Positions 23,440 through 35,895 of a stretch of 64,000 nucleotides of DNA are shown here, piece by piece. This DNA comes from Ectocarpus siliculosus. Its lineage: Eukaryota > Sar > Phaeophyceae > Ectocarpales > Ectocarpaceae. Under the pieces are notes generated by a model that was not told the origin of the DNA, made no database searches, and saw only the letters and a list, made by a program, of their open reading frames with translations. Both the position numbers and the translations under genes were made by a program. How positions within the stretch are numbered: position 1 is the stretch's first letter; each line of letters opens with the position of its first letter. The DNA lies in contig FN648527.1 of NCBI GenBank assembly GCA_000310025.1, forward strand, positions 84,533 through 148,532. Reading direction: 5' to 3'.

Positions 23440-24362
23440 AGAGAGATCGGAACGGTTTTTCATGTGAAGACAACAACAAGAACAACAATGATGAAGGTCG
23501 ACCCGTCCTGCGTCGCTCGGTGTAAAATGATAAATGCAAAAGATGGACCCCGTAAAGATCCAGCCGTCTTTTTCGGCAGTGGCAAAGAAATATGCAACCA
23601 CATGTCGCAGAAAAAAAACGTTGAGCGGGACACTCTAGTAAATAGAACACCGCCTTCTCTGGTGTTGCAGGCAGGTTTGCTTCCACAACCCGGGAACCCA
23701 ACCCACTCTTGTATTTCGGCCTACAAGACTCGAATCGACACAAGCACCGGTAGGAGAGTGCGTGGAAGATGCCGTGACAGCACAACTCCACTCTCCTACG
23801 ACATCTATGTACAGTAGTACTGCTGTCGTTGTAGCACCATGTGGAAGATCTCCGAGGAGTACTCTTGCGCGGTAACGACAACATGGCGAGAGCTCTACGT
23901 GTACCTGTCGTCGACACATGTGGCAGCCGCGCGACACACGAACGGATGTTTGCATCGCATTGTACTATGGTTCGCCGTGGCAGGAAGTATCCCATCCAGT
24001 TAGGTCGTTGCCGTAGTACGCGGAGGACGTCGTTCGGCGTCTAGTCCATACTGCTGTTGCAAAAACACAGCAGTAATCGAGCTATGCATGCAATGTTTTG
24101 CTCTGGTTCACACTTTTGCCTCCACAACCCGAGAATCCCACCGCTGTATCTCGACCTACAAGACTCCAATCAACAAACCAGCACTACTGGCAGAAGTGCG
24201 TGGAAGATGCTGTGACAGCACAACTGAGTCGACACTCGTACGACTTCCATGTACAGTAGGCGTATGGTCCATACTGCTGTAGAAACACAAAAATCGAGCC
24301 ATCTTTATTTTTATTTTTTTACATACTAATAACAAGAAATGTATCACGTCACGACGACCATC
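22673..24362 (+). repeat. Repeat family copy A
   Basis: Begins ACTAGGGTTAAGGG and ends in GACGACCATCCTGTGAGTAT. Copy B follows immediately head to tail, and copy C is at 32838-34890. All three share a purine-rich 5' third, a central basic frame, and a 3' third with two CTACAAGACTC-CAATC modules. The element type is unknown; no LTR or inverted ends are obvious. Confidence 0.75.
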
Positions 24363-24375
24363 CTGTGAGTATATA

Positions 24376-25996
24376 CACTAGGGTTAAGGATTGGCCCCCC
24401 GCCCCCCAAAAGGGCTGGGGGCCAACATCCAGGACGGATGGTGGTGAGTGCCGGGAGGAAAGAAAGAAGAAGAAGGGGAGAAGAATTGTTGGGGCGGGAA
24501 GAAGGGACGGTGTTGGGAGAGGCAAGGGAGTGGTGAAGAATTTCGGCACTCGACGAGCGCGCGGTCCCGTCGGGGGTGAAAGGGAAACGTCAGTCCGTAG
24601 TCTTGTCTCTATCGGAATCGAAAAGCCGAAAAATCGAGGTATACAATATGCACATAACGATGGAGAAGGCCGACGAGGAAGGTACGAAGAGAGGAAATTG
24701 CACCCCACGTTCGAAGTCGGTGTGAAAGCCGCCGCAAGGAAGGAGTGCGGAGGAACCAAAAAAAAAAACGGAGACGTCGACGTTTGCGTCGTGGAACGAT
24801 CTTTCCGTATAACGCAGGTACTCACCACAATCAATGCAAGACAAAGAGGTAAAATACCCATCGTGTGCATGTGATTCATGCGCGGAGAAGTGACCACGGA
24901 GACTTATCAACAAGCAAGAAGTTTGAAGGCCGGCTGAGAAGGTTTGAAGCCACAAACACTTCAGCGACGATGGCAAGGGCAACGTCAACACTTCACAGGA
25001 AGAAAAGCGCATATATATAAGAAAAGTGCATACAAAAAAAGAAAAGGCCGGATGCCGACCTGTGGCTCTCTCGGAATCAAGGGATTTCCACAATTTCCAG
25101 GAGATAATCCACAAGTACGGACATATGAAGTTACTGGGTAGAGAGAGATCGGAACGGTTTTTCATGTGAAGACAACAACAAGAACAACAATTATGAAGGT
25201 CGACCCGTCCTGCGTCGCTCGGTGTAAAATGATAAATGCGAAAGATGGACCGCGTAAAGATCCAGCCACTCTAGTAAATAGAACACCGCCTTCTCTGTTG
25301 TTACAGGCAGGTTTGCTTCCACAACCCGGAACCCAACCCACTCTTGTATTTCGGCCTACAAGACTCCAATCGACGCAAGCACCGGTAGGAGAGTGCGTGG
25401 AAGATGCCGTGACAGCACAACTCCACTCTCCTACGACATCTATGTACAGTAGTACTGCTGTCGTTGTAGCACCATGTGGAAGATCTCCGAGGGGTCCTCC
25501 TACGCGGTAACGACAACATGGCGAGAGCTCTACGTGTACCTGTCGTCGACACATGTGGCAGCCGCGCGACACACGAACGGATGTTTGCATCGCATTGTAC
25601 TATGGTTCGCCGTGGCAGGAAGTATCCCATCCAGTTAGGTCGTTGCCGTAGTACGCGGAGGACGTCGTTCGGCGTCTAGTCCATACTGCTGTTGCAAAAA
25701 CACAGCAGTAATCGAGCTATGCATGCAATGTTTTGCTCTGGTTCACTTTTGCCTCCACAACCCGCGAATCCCACCGCTGTATAGCGACCTACAAGACTCC
25801 AATCAACAAACCAGCACTGGCAGAAGTGCGTGGAAGATGCTGTGACAGCACAACTGAGTCGACACTCGTACGACTTCCATGTACAGTCGGCGTCTGGTCC
25901 ATACTGCTGTAGAAATACAAAAATCGAGCCACCTTTTTTTACTTTTTTCCATACTAATATCAAGAAATGTATCACGTCACGACGACCATCCTGTGG
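24376..25996 (+). repeat. Repeat family copy B
   Basis: Tandem to copy A and over 90% alike by eye. It lacks a piece around 24860-24885 that disrupts the basic ORF and a piece around 25267 that is present in A. Confidence 0.75.
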
Positions 25997-26060
25997 GTAT
26001 ATACATACCATGATGATGGATGTTGATGAGGAAGGTGTCGCGGATTCTACCTACAGCCGG

Positions 26061-26240
26061 GCAGGGGGACTATCCAGGGTGCTCGGGAGAATATTTGGCC
26101 TAAGCGGCCTCCGGGGGTTATGCGGATGATGTGTGTATAATGGCGACGATGCCCGGGGCCCCTCTTACCTTGCACACATACCCCTCACTCCATAGCCATA
26201 CAGTGTCTTGAGTCAACCCTCCACTCTTTCGGCCTCTAAC
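26061..26240 (+). repeat. Degenerate copia-type LTR fragment
   Basis: A GCAGGGGGAC polypurine-like tract (26061-26070) precedes text sharing GGGTGCTCGG, GGCCTCCGGGGG and CTTGAGTCAACCC with 8675-8830. It is probably the 3' end of an old copia element. Confidence 0.5.
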
Positions 26241-26840
26241 GCAACTGCCGCGCCCAGACAACGTGTGTGCCGCGGAATGCATATCGCTAGGCAACGTGTA
26301 TATCCTCATGTAGCTTTGTCCACTCAAGCGATGGTGAGAACGTGTGTTGTGTGGACTGTAACTGTGCATGCGGGAGCAGGCAAACATACTTGCGGCATTC
26401 TGACAAAACTTGTTCTTGTGGGTTCTGTTGTTTCGATGTTCCAAAGAACCAATCCGACATTGCCCGAATCCTTTGACGATCCCTCCGAAATATCCATCGC
26501 CGCATTGAGCCGCAGGAAGTTGGCAACGTATCTCCCCCCTGTCTTGTTCATGTCTGGATTGTTGGGGCACGTTTGAGGGCCGACAACAAACATTCTAGAT
26601 CAATTTTGTGTATGACAACGTAGATGGTGATGGGGAGGCTCCCCCTCTAGACCACAACCTGGCGACTGAGAACGCCTTGTGCTCCTCCCTTTACCTTACG
26701 CAAACCCTCCGAAGCAAACGTCAACCCCCCCTTTCCTAACGTCACAGCCCGCACTGTGCCAGCAACAATTTAAACTTCATCGACATCCTCGCTCACCACC
26801 CCCAGTCACTGCGTCTATCAACTCGGTGGGCTGGACACGA

Positions 26841-27260
26841 CTAGCGACGAGTTTTGACCACAAGCAACGAATCTAACGCGGCTCTCAAGATCGACGTCGA
26901 GTACAAAACCGGATCGTGCCATGAACCCTTAACGGGTACCCACAGATGCCCTCTTTCCGCGATGGCGAGGGGAGGAATCAACCTGTATTGTTGAGGGGTT
27001 TTATCACCGCTGCATTGCGTGGAGAAGAAGGATATGCCTCCAGAAAGTAAGCCGGCGATCTGGCCGAACGTACTGCAACCCATCAAAACCCCGTCGGCTT
27101 GAATCATGCAGGACATTTCGTTTTGAACGTCGGAGCCCACGTGAAGAACGATGGACTTGTCGCGAATTCGGAAAATGCCGGATCGTTTCGGGGTGCAAAA
27201 AGTCCCGGCTTTCTTCTCCGGGCAATCACTTGGTGTCGTGGCAGCCAAGCATTCCTCGAT
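26841..27260 (-). CDS. Glycosyltransferase-like gene, last exon
   Basis: The exon starts after an acceptor AG at 27261-27262 on the minus strand and runs in phase 0 into IEECLAATTP. It encodes about 139 residues including HVGSDVQNEMSCMIQADGVL, then MGCSTFGQIAGLLSGGISF, then YRLIPPLAIAERGHLWVP before the stop. An aspartate or ADG followed by a small-residue SxFxxxAGLLS motif is typical of the sugar-nucleotide side of fucosyltransferase-like GT folds (GT11/GT23/O-fucosyltransferase groups). Together with the upstream HIRMGD exon this suggests a Golgi glycosyltransferase. Exon order and phase agree with 27660-27930. The exact family cannot be fixed from sequence alone. Confidence 0.6.
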   Translation of the reverse strand: MEECLAATTPSDCPEKKAGTFCTPKRSGIFRIRDKSIVLHVGSDVQNEMSCMIQADGVLMGCSTFGQIAGLLSGGISFFSTQCSGDKTPQQYRLIPPLAIAERGHLWVPVKGSWHDPVLYSTSILRAALDSLLVVKTRR

Positions 27261-27659
27261 CTGATCGATGCAAGGGCGTGGAGCACAGAGCAGAGTGAGA
27301 AACCCAACCCTCGCCTGAAGTACAGAGGAGAGACCATCCCATCGGGTATGACGTTGCTATCCCCAATTTGGCCTTGTGCATCGGGTGGAAGTAGCTTCAT
27401 TGGGCAAGATCGTTTGTGGGCAAACCAGCTTCCAGACGTCGTAAAATCCATAGGCTCTGCTATGTTGCAGCTTGCTAAGGCCACTTTGTGCGTCGGCCGC
27501 AACGCCTATTTTTCAAGTCTCCCATTGAAAGGTTGATAGCGCCCGGGCATAACGCAAGATTCATTGGCCCAAGCCGAACGGTGGTCTAATATTTCCTTAC
27601 ACAGCTGGAGTGATGAAACGGGCGGGCACGATTAGTGCAAAGCTTCGAGGTGTTCGCAC

Positions 27660-27930
27660 CTGGTCAAGATCGGCCGGCCAAGTGGGGAATTCGTCGAACA
27701 GCCCAGTGACCACCGAAGGGCAAGGACTCAGCGTTTCGGAAAAAACGTGAAACAGCGGCTCCGGCAACCCTCTTTGTCTGAACTCGTCGGCCACAGTCTC
27801 CATGATCAACTCCACGTTGTGGAAGTACTGCGAGCTTCCGTCGTAAAAGGCGCGTCTATCACCCATGCGGATATGCACAGCGAAATGAAAGCGGTCTTCC
27901 TCGAAGTCGCAGCGCGGGGTCTCGTTATAC
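27660..27930 (-). CDS. Glycosyltransferase-like gene, HIRxGD exon
   Basis: Bounded on the minus strand by a TTTTTAACCAG acceptor and a CCAG/GTGCGA donor; the exon ends in phase 0, matching the last exon. It encodes RYNETPRCDFEEDRF, then FAVHIRMGDRRAFYDG, then LFHVFSETLSPCPSVVTGLF. HIRMGD resembles the HxRxGD motif that contacts GDP-fucose in several fucosyltransferases, and FHVFSE is like the FxxxSDxxxF region of the same folds. That functional reading is inference from motifs. The upstream neighbour exon is not resolved. Confidence 0.6.
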
Positions 27931-27949
27931 CTGGTTAAAAAGAGCGGAG

Positions 27950-29625
27950 GAGAAAGGGTACTTGTGGAACAACTGTCGTCCGCAGAGAGGTCTTGCCCAC
28001 TTTCATAATCGGTTCGGGTAAGTATTGCACTCAACGTCAAACCACGGGGAGAGGGCAACAAACATTCTTCTGATTGCTGAGGATAACCTTCCATCGCATG
28101 CCGCTGTCTGACGCCGTGAAGATTCATTTCATCTGTGCCCAGTCGGGTTGTCACCACACAACGATACATCTGTCGTGGCTCCAATGGAAGATGGTGGTAT
28201 GACAAAGGCCCTCATCCCTCTCATACTTGAGTCCGTGACAACGAAGTTTGACCCTCTTGCATCGGAGCCCCCTGTCTGTATCTTACCCTCGTTTATCGCA
28301 GGGTATGCGGACCGTCTGTCTCTTATCATATTGTCACGCTTATTGTCCGTGATACGTGTCCCTGTCATGCACGTTACTCCTGCTGCGCACCAGCTCCTGC
28401 TGCGCACCAGCTGGAGTCCAACGGAAGAGGTCCAATCTATGAACGCGGTGCCTTGGTGCACGTGAGGTTCAGCTATCAAGTTGGACACACGCTGGGTGGG
28501 GATCTTGCCAAGGAGACACCCATACAATCTTGCCCGATCGTTTCTCCCGCGATGCTTACGTTGCACGCATTCGGCAACGTGTCCCGAGATTGATGGCGGC
28601 GATGGTTTAGTTTTTTCACTGAAATGACCCACCCATCGCCTTCTGAACCCAATTCTGCCGTTTAGGGGCAGGTGACACAAGATGCTACCCCCCTGGACGG
28701 GTTTTCAAACCTTTTATACTCTAGATTAAACAGAGAAGAGGTGCCTAAAATGGCGGCGTTGCAACCGTCTCATCGATATCATTCCCAAAATATATGTTTG
28801 GGTGTTGGCATCCTGTTCGTTGTGGAGTAGTCCAAGGGGTGTGGTATCTCGTGTCCCTCACCCTTTTGTTTTGTCATGTTCGTTGAGAGGTTTACACTAC
28901 CACGACGTCCACCACCAGATAACAAGAACAGAAACTCCGTCTATGATCAAGGGTTGTCGTATGGACGGGCTCTTTCCGACCACGCAACACGGGTTGGCCG
29001 CACCAGCCATGTCACCATCGTTTTCTGCCGTTTGGGGATCACCGGTTAACAAAACGTGTGTAACCCTTACACTCAGCGTCTTGAGGAAATCCAGTCAATG
29101 CGGTTCGCCCTAAGCCACATTTGGCTAATCATACGCCTAAGCTGTGAACTCACCACGGGCGTGGATGCTTATGAAAATTCGACCTCATCTCTTGGAGGAC
29201 TTCTCGAACGATGTGTTGTTTCCTCTCGTCCCATGACCCAATGTTTACGAGGTGATGGGTTGCCTCCATTAGATCCAGGGAAAAAACCACACGACCCCAG
29301 CGCTGGCGCTTTTTGTCCGATTGCTGCAGCTTGGTTTGTATCTGAAGTATAAATTGAGTGAAGGATCCCTTCTCAGCCTGTCGGGGTCAAACGTCGAGAG
29401 AGAGAGAACAACGGACGACCGTGGATGTCGAAGGACACGACACGCTGAAGATATTGCATGACATAAACAGTTTAGTCCACGGCTCCCATATTTTGCGAAG
29501 AACTAGCGTTTGACTCTCAGAGCACGGCTTCGCCTATCTGTTGCAAGCATGTTTAATTTGATGGCCCGAGGCGTTTTGCAGTCCATTTCGTCGACAAAAC
29601 GGCAAGGCCTCAAACCGACTCTGGC
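27950..29625 (-). other. Middle of the glycosyltransferase-like gene, exons unresolved
   Basis: Between the HIRxGD exon and the first exon. Minus-strand frames at 28129-28680 are open but show no motif I can tie to the gene. A MITE copy lies at 28672-28858. Either further exons are hidden here or the gene is broken. Confidence 0.3.
28672..28858. mobile_element. Degenerate pogo-type MITE
   Basis: The ends GTGACACAAGAT...CCCCCTGG and CCAAGGGGTGTGGTATCTCG form an imperfect inverted pair. The internal text GGCGGCGTTGCAACCGTCTC matches GGCGGCGTTGGAACCGTCTC of the intact MITE at 60139-60355. It is older than that copy. Confidence 0.65.
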
Positions 29626-29637
29626 CTAAGCGCTTGC

Positions 29638-30249
29638 CTCGACAACCAAGAGCTTCTCATCCGCCGGAATCGGGACAGACGGCACATCGAACTGGAAGTA
29701 CGACAACCAGTCAATGATTACACAACGACGCAGTGCGTCCCGCTCCTCTTTCGTCTTGGAAAGATCCATTTCTGCGACAGTGCCGGCTCTGTGGCAGTAC
29801 ATCAGCGCCGTCCCGTCGCCGCCGCCCACGAACCTCTTCCCCCAACCGGGAGTGGCCCAATCGCACCCCATTTCTCTCGAAAATATCCACGTCGCCAGAT
29901 GTCTGATGGTGGTACTGCCGGCACCGTCATAGTTTGGTTTCGAATCGACGAGGCATGGCGACCCTGCACGTCTTAGCTCCTCGGCCGTATCGATCCAAAG
30001 GTCCGCGTCCGGCATACGCGGATGAAACCCTTTCCATATGGTATCGTTGAAGTCGTTCCAAACGTGCAAGCAGTCTTCAAAGGTCCACCCTGACTCGGCA
30101 TATTGGCCAGATGCAAGGTCGGCGCACACATCGGCAGGTTCCACCCGACTTAGCGCTCCAGTTGCAAGTGCCAAACCGCTTTCCTCAAAAAATGGCGTGA
30201 GCAGCAGAAGCGACCCCGGCAGAGCCCAGCGCGACACGATCATCACCAT
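29638..30249 (-). CDS. Glycosyltransferase-like gene, first exon with signal peptide
   Basis: Start chosen at the ATG at 30249 because it gives a signal sequence, MVMIVSRWALPGSLLLLTPF, followed by an alanine-rich cleavage region; a longer frame has only a GTG start. The 204-residue exon contains WTFEDCLHVWNDFNDTIWKG, then STTIRHLATWIFSREMGCDW, then GGGDGTALMYCHR and WLSYFQFDVPSVPIP. Cysteines are spaced as in a lumenal protein. It ends at GAG/GCAAGC, so the donor would be the minor GC type, or a mutated GT. Same strand and order as the two downstream exons, which suggests one secretory-pathway protein of more than 430 residues. Confidence 0.55.
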
Positions 30250-30299
30250 TCTTCTTTCCAGGGACACCTGCTCATGAGCAAGTATTTTCGGGTTGATTA

Positions 30300-31390
30300 C
30301 GGTAGATGACGTGTGGTCCTAAAGAGGGACGTTGACGGCCATTTCTGCATGGTCTGCGAGAGGGGGCGTCATGGGGGAGGTTGTTAATGACAGAAAGGGT
30401 AGCAGATGAAGAGGGATCAAGTTGCTTGCAGCGACTCCACTCTCGTGTTGTTTGCTGTTCTACCATCCTCCTTGCCCGTACTCTTCGTATCGCCAAGTCT
30501 ACCATGCGGTGAACGCAGAGACAAGGAGGGAAGCGTCGCCATGAAAGCAGCAACGTCACCCGCGGCTCATTCCCCCCTCTCTGTAGTATTGGTGTATTGG
30601 TTCGAGCTGAGCACAATGTGCGCTCGCCATCAAAGCAAACTTGATGATGGGGTCAACCAGTAACAACAACATATTCTTCTACCTCTTTGTTCCTGAACAC
30701 CGAGCTGCAATGGAACTCGAAGTGTCCACCTCTGCTTGTAGGCTCACACACTAGCCCACGGATTGAATCTTTCGTACCACGGCACGACGGCAGTAAGGAT
30801 CTTCTTCTCAATGCACTAGTCACCAGCTCGGACCTGTGGCGGTACACATCTAAAGACTACAGCACATATATCTCCTGGTGCTGTTCATGGTGGCACGGTG
30901 CGGCAGGACTGCGCCGAGTATTACCGAGAACTAGACGCCTTCTATGGTGTTATCTTTCGGTTACTACAATGGTGGTCGAGAACATCATGTTGTGCGGGAT
31001 CGAGAACCTTTACTGCGTGCAAAGGGGATGATCGGACCACGTTGTTTCGAATTTGTCAAGCACCCTCGAGGCAGGTACACACGAAACGTTCAACGGTTTC
31101 AGGAAGTGAAAGCAAACTATTAAGTCATACGCAGCGAACTGCCATCCGTACGCGAGGAAGTAACCCAAGATGCCGAACACCCTTAGCAGGGTGCAGCGCA
31201 CCCTTCGTGGGACTCGCCAAATACCTCACGGTCCTTCGCGCTTAGTGATGTGAAAGCCTGGTCCGGTGAGAACCCTTCCTAAACGCACTATTTCTTGTGG
31301 CGAAGAATCATGCTATATACTTGCAGGATGGTCGACGTGTCGTGACTATTTCATACTTTTAGTGTCGGGAAAAAAACAAATCGTAGGTCG
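30300..31390. other. No recognisable gene
   Basis: Short frames on both strands only. No repeat landmark was recognised before 31400. Confidence 0.4.
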
Positions 31391-31399
31391 GAATTCGTT

Positions 31400-32260
31400 T
31401 TTGGCTACACAGCAGTATGGACCAGACACCGGGGGAGGTTCTCGTTCAGCATGATGAAGGCCGACACGCATCGTAAATGATGAACAGCACGGAGCATAGA
31501 CGTGCAGCACGCGCCAGCCGTACTTGTAGGCCTACCGCAAGCCATGAAGGGGTAGCGCAGCTTTGGTAGCACGCATGCATCCACACCACGCTCTTTTACG
31601 CTGCAGCAGCACGCACAGCAACAGTACATACGTGCAATCACTCACAGATAAAGGCCGACACACGACGCAACTGATTGAAAGCATAGAACGACGCGTAGCA
31701 GGGGTCGCCCGTACCTGCAGGCCTACCGCAAGCTAACTCATGTTTATGCGCAGCTTTGGACGCACGTGTATGCATATCGACAGCGGCATCACGCTTGAGA
31801 CGGCACACACAGCAGTACGCGACAGACAGCAACGTTCCTTCTCGTAAATCCCCCCCCGGGGGGGTGTTAGTGTCTAAATCCCCCCCCGTCTGTATCTCCG
31901 CCCACAAGGCGCCAATCGAGCCAGGACATGCACGGCTGTGTTGCTGTAATGTAGGGCTATCGCGAGACCCACCGAACAGCCGAAACGATGCAAGTTTTGG
32001 TGCAACCATGGCTGATGGGCACAATGTATCTGTTGCCCCAACCTGCCCTCCGGGAGGGGATTAGTGTCAAAAAAAACCCCGTCTGTATCCCCGCCCACAA
32101 GGCACCAATCGAACCACGAACACCGGTAGAAGTGTTTGAAACATGCGCGTAGAGCGCACAGCAGCGGGCAGCAGGTGAGGCGACCAGCACGTCACGTATT
32201 CCTGCCCCAACTTTACACGCACCCAATGGGAACCGAACATATACATACGTGGACGAACTG
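31400..32260. repeat. Dispersed repeats with CCAATCGA module
   Basis: The left part (31410-31560) is the reverse complement of 46965-47115. Further on, two diverged copies of a module reading CCGCCCACAAGGC(A/G)CCAATCGA lie at 31899-31925 and 32090-32115, each followed by GC-rich text and a C-run/G-run pair (31850-31865). Confidence 0.65.
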
Positions 32261-32272
32261 ACAGACAAGATG

Positions 32273-32557
32273 ATAGAGATATCAACCTGTGCAAGAAGAT
32301 ACGAATTTTTGGCCCTGCGGACCTACACCCCGACCTATATCCGCACATCCGCAAAAGCCATGGAACATCGAATGCTCAATAGCACAAACCGCATGTACCG
32401 CCGCAAACACCAGCGCTGCGTCGAGATAGGGCGTGACAGATACATGTGCGGCAAGAACGCGATGGAGCCGCGGGCGGCCTCCTACCTGGCGGTAGTCTAT
32501 CTGCGATGGTACGCCTACGGATGTGTTACATGCTGCTGCTGGTATTTACTGCGATGA
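32273..32557 (+). CDS. Small ORF, unknown
   Basis: About 94 residues from the first ATG, ending in a tryptophan/cysteine-rich tail. The composition (arginine, methionine and tyrosine rich, with MYRRKHQRCVEIGRDRYMCG) looks more protein-like than neighbouring shadow frames. No family is recognised, and it could be one exon of a lost gene or a chance frame. Confidence 0.2.
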   Translation: MEISTCARRYEFLALRTYTPTYIRTSAKAMEHRMLNSTNRMYRRKHQRCVEIGRDRYMCGKNAMEPRAASYLAVVYLRWYAYGCVTCCCWYLLR

Positions 32558-32837
32558 TGGGAAAAAAGTGGTGCTGAGGCTGCTGCTGTCCTGTCTGTGT
32601 GTGTGTGTATTCTATTTTCGCCGTTTCTCGGTGTAAGTGGGGTGCGATCACGAAATGCTAGCGATGTTGTGATGGATGGTACAGCAGTACTATATTGCTG
32701 TTTTCTTTCGAAATGCTTCATTATTCTTCTTCGGTTGCTGGGGAGTGAGACACACCGAACACCCGTCGTCTTGCCGGCAACATTATCTACGAGGCTTTGC
32801 GCTGACTCTTTCAAACCCACGCGTACTATTTACTATA

Positions 32838-34890
32838 GGTAAGGATTGGCCCCCGCCCCCCGATGGGGCAGGGGGCCAACATCCAGGACGGATGGTGGTG
32901 AGTGTCCGGGAGGACGGCAAGAAGAAGAAGAAGGGGAGAGGATTTGTAGGGGCGGGAAGAAGGGACGGTGTTGGGAGAGGCAAGGAAGTGGTGAAGAATT
33001 TCGGCACTCGACGAGCGCGTGGTCCCGTCGGGGGTGAAAGGTAAACGTCAGTCCGTAGTCTTGTCTATCGGAATCGAAAAGCCGAAAAATCGAGGTATAC
33101 ATTATGTACACAGCGATGGAAAAGGCCGACGAGGATGTACGAAGAGAGGGAATTGCACCCCACGTTCGAAGTCGGTGTGAAAACCGCGGCAAGGAAGGAG
33201 TGCGAAGGGAACAAAAAAAAAAAGGAGACGTCGACGTTTGCGTCGTGGAACGATCCTTCCGTATATCGCAGGTACTCACCAATGCAAGACGGGGAGGTAA
33301 AATACCCATCGTGAAAGTCAAAGCGCAGATCATAACTGCATATGACTCATGCGCGGAGAAGTTACCACGAAGACTTATCAACAAGAAGTTTGAAGGCCGG
33401 CTGAGAAGGTTTGAAGCCACAAACACTTCAGCGACGATGGCAAGTGCAACGTCAAAACTTCACAGGAAGAAAAGTGCATATGAAAAAAGTGCATACAAAA
33501 AAAGAAAAGGCCTGATGCCGACCGACGGCTCTCTCGGAATAAAGGGATTCCCACAATTTCCAACAGGTAATCCACAAGTATCGAGGAGGCCGACGACAAT
33601 TAGTGACACACATGTGGTACGCAAAGAAAGATAGGGCAAGGAAACGCAAGGGGAAAAAAGTCATACTTTAATGCAATCCTTCCTTATAACTTCACTCACC
33701 GACGAAAGTCATAGCGAGATTGAACCAAGGGGGTGTACCGCTTTCTCTTTCCCGTGATGCTGACTCCTAGTCTCAGTTGATACCTTGCATAGCGCGCAGA
33801 GGGAGCGGAGAACTCCGGAATATCTGTCGTTGGTTTCTGTTTGCTTGCGGACCCCTCCGGGCCAGTTTGTTTGAGCGTACCTTTTTAGGGTAAGTTAGCC
33901 TGTGACCACGGTAATCGACCGCGTCAAGGGTTGGATCAGTAGGGTACTTGGGTAGAGAGAGATCGGAACGGTTTTTAACGGGAAGACAATAACAAGAACA
34001 ACAATGATGAAGGTCGACTCGTCTTGCGTCGTTCGGTTTAAAATGATAAATGCGAAGGGTGGGCTGCGTAAAGATCCAGCCGTCTTTTTCGGCAGTGGCA
34101 AAGAAATATGCAACCACATGCCGCAAAAACCAAAGTTGAGCGGGTACTGCTGTATGTAGTAAATAGAACACCGCCTTCTCTGTTGTTACAGGCAGGTTTG
34201 CTTCCACAACCCCGGAACCCAACCCACTCTTGTATTTCGGCGTACAAGACCCCAATCGACGCAAGCACCGGTAGGAGAGTGCGTGGAAGATGCCGCGACA
34301 GCACAACTCCACCTTCCTACAACAGCGATGTACAGTTGTACTGCTGTCGTTGTAGCACCATGTGGAAGATCTAAGAGGGGTCCTCCTGCGCGGTAACGAC
34401 AACATGGCGAGAGCTCTACGTGTACCTGTCGTCGACACATGTGGCAGCCGTACGACACACGAACGGATGATTGCATCGCATGGTACTATGGTTCGCCGTG
34501 GCAGGAAGTATCCCATCCAGTTAGGTCGTTGCGGTAGTACGCGGACGTCGTTCGGCGTCTAGTCCATACTGCTGTAGCAAAAACACAGCAGTAATCGAGC
34601 TGTGCATGCAATTTTTTGCTCTGGTTCACTTTTTTGCCTCCACAACCCGAGAATCCCACTGCTGCATCTCGACCTACAAGACTCCAATCAACAAACCAGC
34701 ACTGGCAGAAGCGCGTGGAAGATGCTGTGACAGCACAACTGAGTCGACACTCGTACGACTTTTATGTACAGTCGGCGCATGGTCCCAACTGCTGTAGAAA
34801 TTCAAAAATCGAGCCATCTTTTTTTTATTTTTTTCCATACTAATAACAAGAAATGTATCACGTCACGACGACCATCCTGTAAGTATAGAC
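32838..34890 (+). repeat. Repeat family copy C
   Basis: Begins TAAGGATTGGCCCC and ends in GACGACCATCCTGTAAGTAT like copies A and B. It carries an extra segment at about 33580-33960 that also occurs at 19020-19300. The first purine-rich frame is broken near 33043, and the second basic frame is open at 33104-33634. Confidence 0.75.
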
Positions 34891-34899
34891 TTAACTACG

Positions 34900-35890
34900 A
34901 TTATGTCGGAGGCCTGAGACGCAAGAGTTCAGCCATTATTCCACTCTAAAAACAAGACGTTAAATATTGGTGCATCAGTTCGCGGTCGCCTTGATACTTT
35001 ATTTTTCGCCGGCTGGCTGTTGCCCGCTGCAGCGGGCCAGTCTCTGGATCGCATCGCCCCTGTCGCGAGCTCGAAACTCCAAAGGAGAGTAGAGTTACAG
35101 CACGGTGAATGCACGCAACCACTTTCTCAGTCATTGGGCTAGACGTTGCGGTGCGGCAAGTCGGTTTTATTTGTTTTTTATTGGGGTTGAAATACTTTCT
35201 CGGCCGTCTTCGCCGACGTGGGCGTGCCACTTTCACGACCACAGCGTCGCTGTCGCGAGCTCCAAACTCCAAGGGAGAGCAGAGTGACAGCACCGTGAAG
35301 TATGGCTAAATATCGTGCATCCGGGCGCGTCTACGCAAGGGACTTCAAGGGACTGTGATCTCTAAAAAATTACGCAGCTCATTGGACGAGATTTCGGAGA
35401 ACGTCAACTCATAAATCATGCCACATACTTGAAGTACAAGCGTACATGCAGTACCTTGCACAGTTTTTTTTTGCCGCATGGTCTCATCTGTAGATAGATA
35501 TCGACAGACTGTCCGTACAATCTGGTATGCGTTGTAGGCACAGTGGTAGTGCATGCATGCATCCTGTCGCCTTCTCTAGCGGAAGCAACGCGAACTGGAG
35601 TATGTGCATCGTGTATTGTCACCGCACGCACGGATGGTTATTACGTACTACGTGGTATATGCCACACACACCCTCCAACCCTCCAAGTTGCACATACTAT
35701 ACAGCTGTAGCAAGGAAGATTGGACAAATGAATGTAGATTAATACAACTTTAGACTTGAACATGCACACAAATCTCACGGCATCATCAATTGCTGCAAGT
35801 GCTGCAAGGTTGTACGCATATGTCTGTGAACACTGTTGTTGTACTGCTGCTGTTGTATTGAAGGTGGTGCTGTAGACTGCGCCCCATCGT
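34900..35890. other. No recognisable gene
   Basis: Contains an internal ~50-base near-repeat: CGCGAGCTC(G/C)AAACTCCAA...GGGAGAG at 35064-35090 and 35252-35280. Nothing else stands out. Confidence 0.4.
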
Positions 35891-35895
35891 ATATA

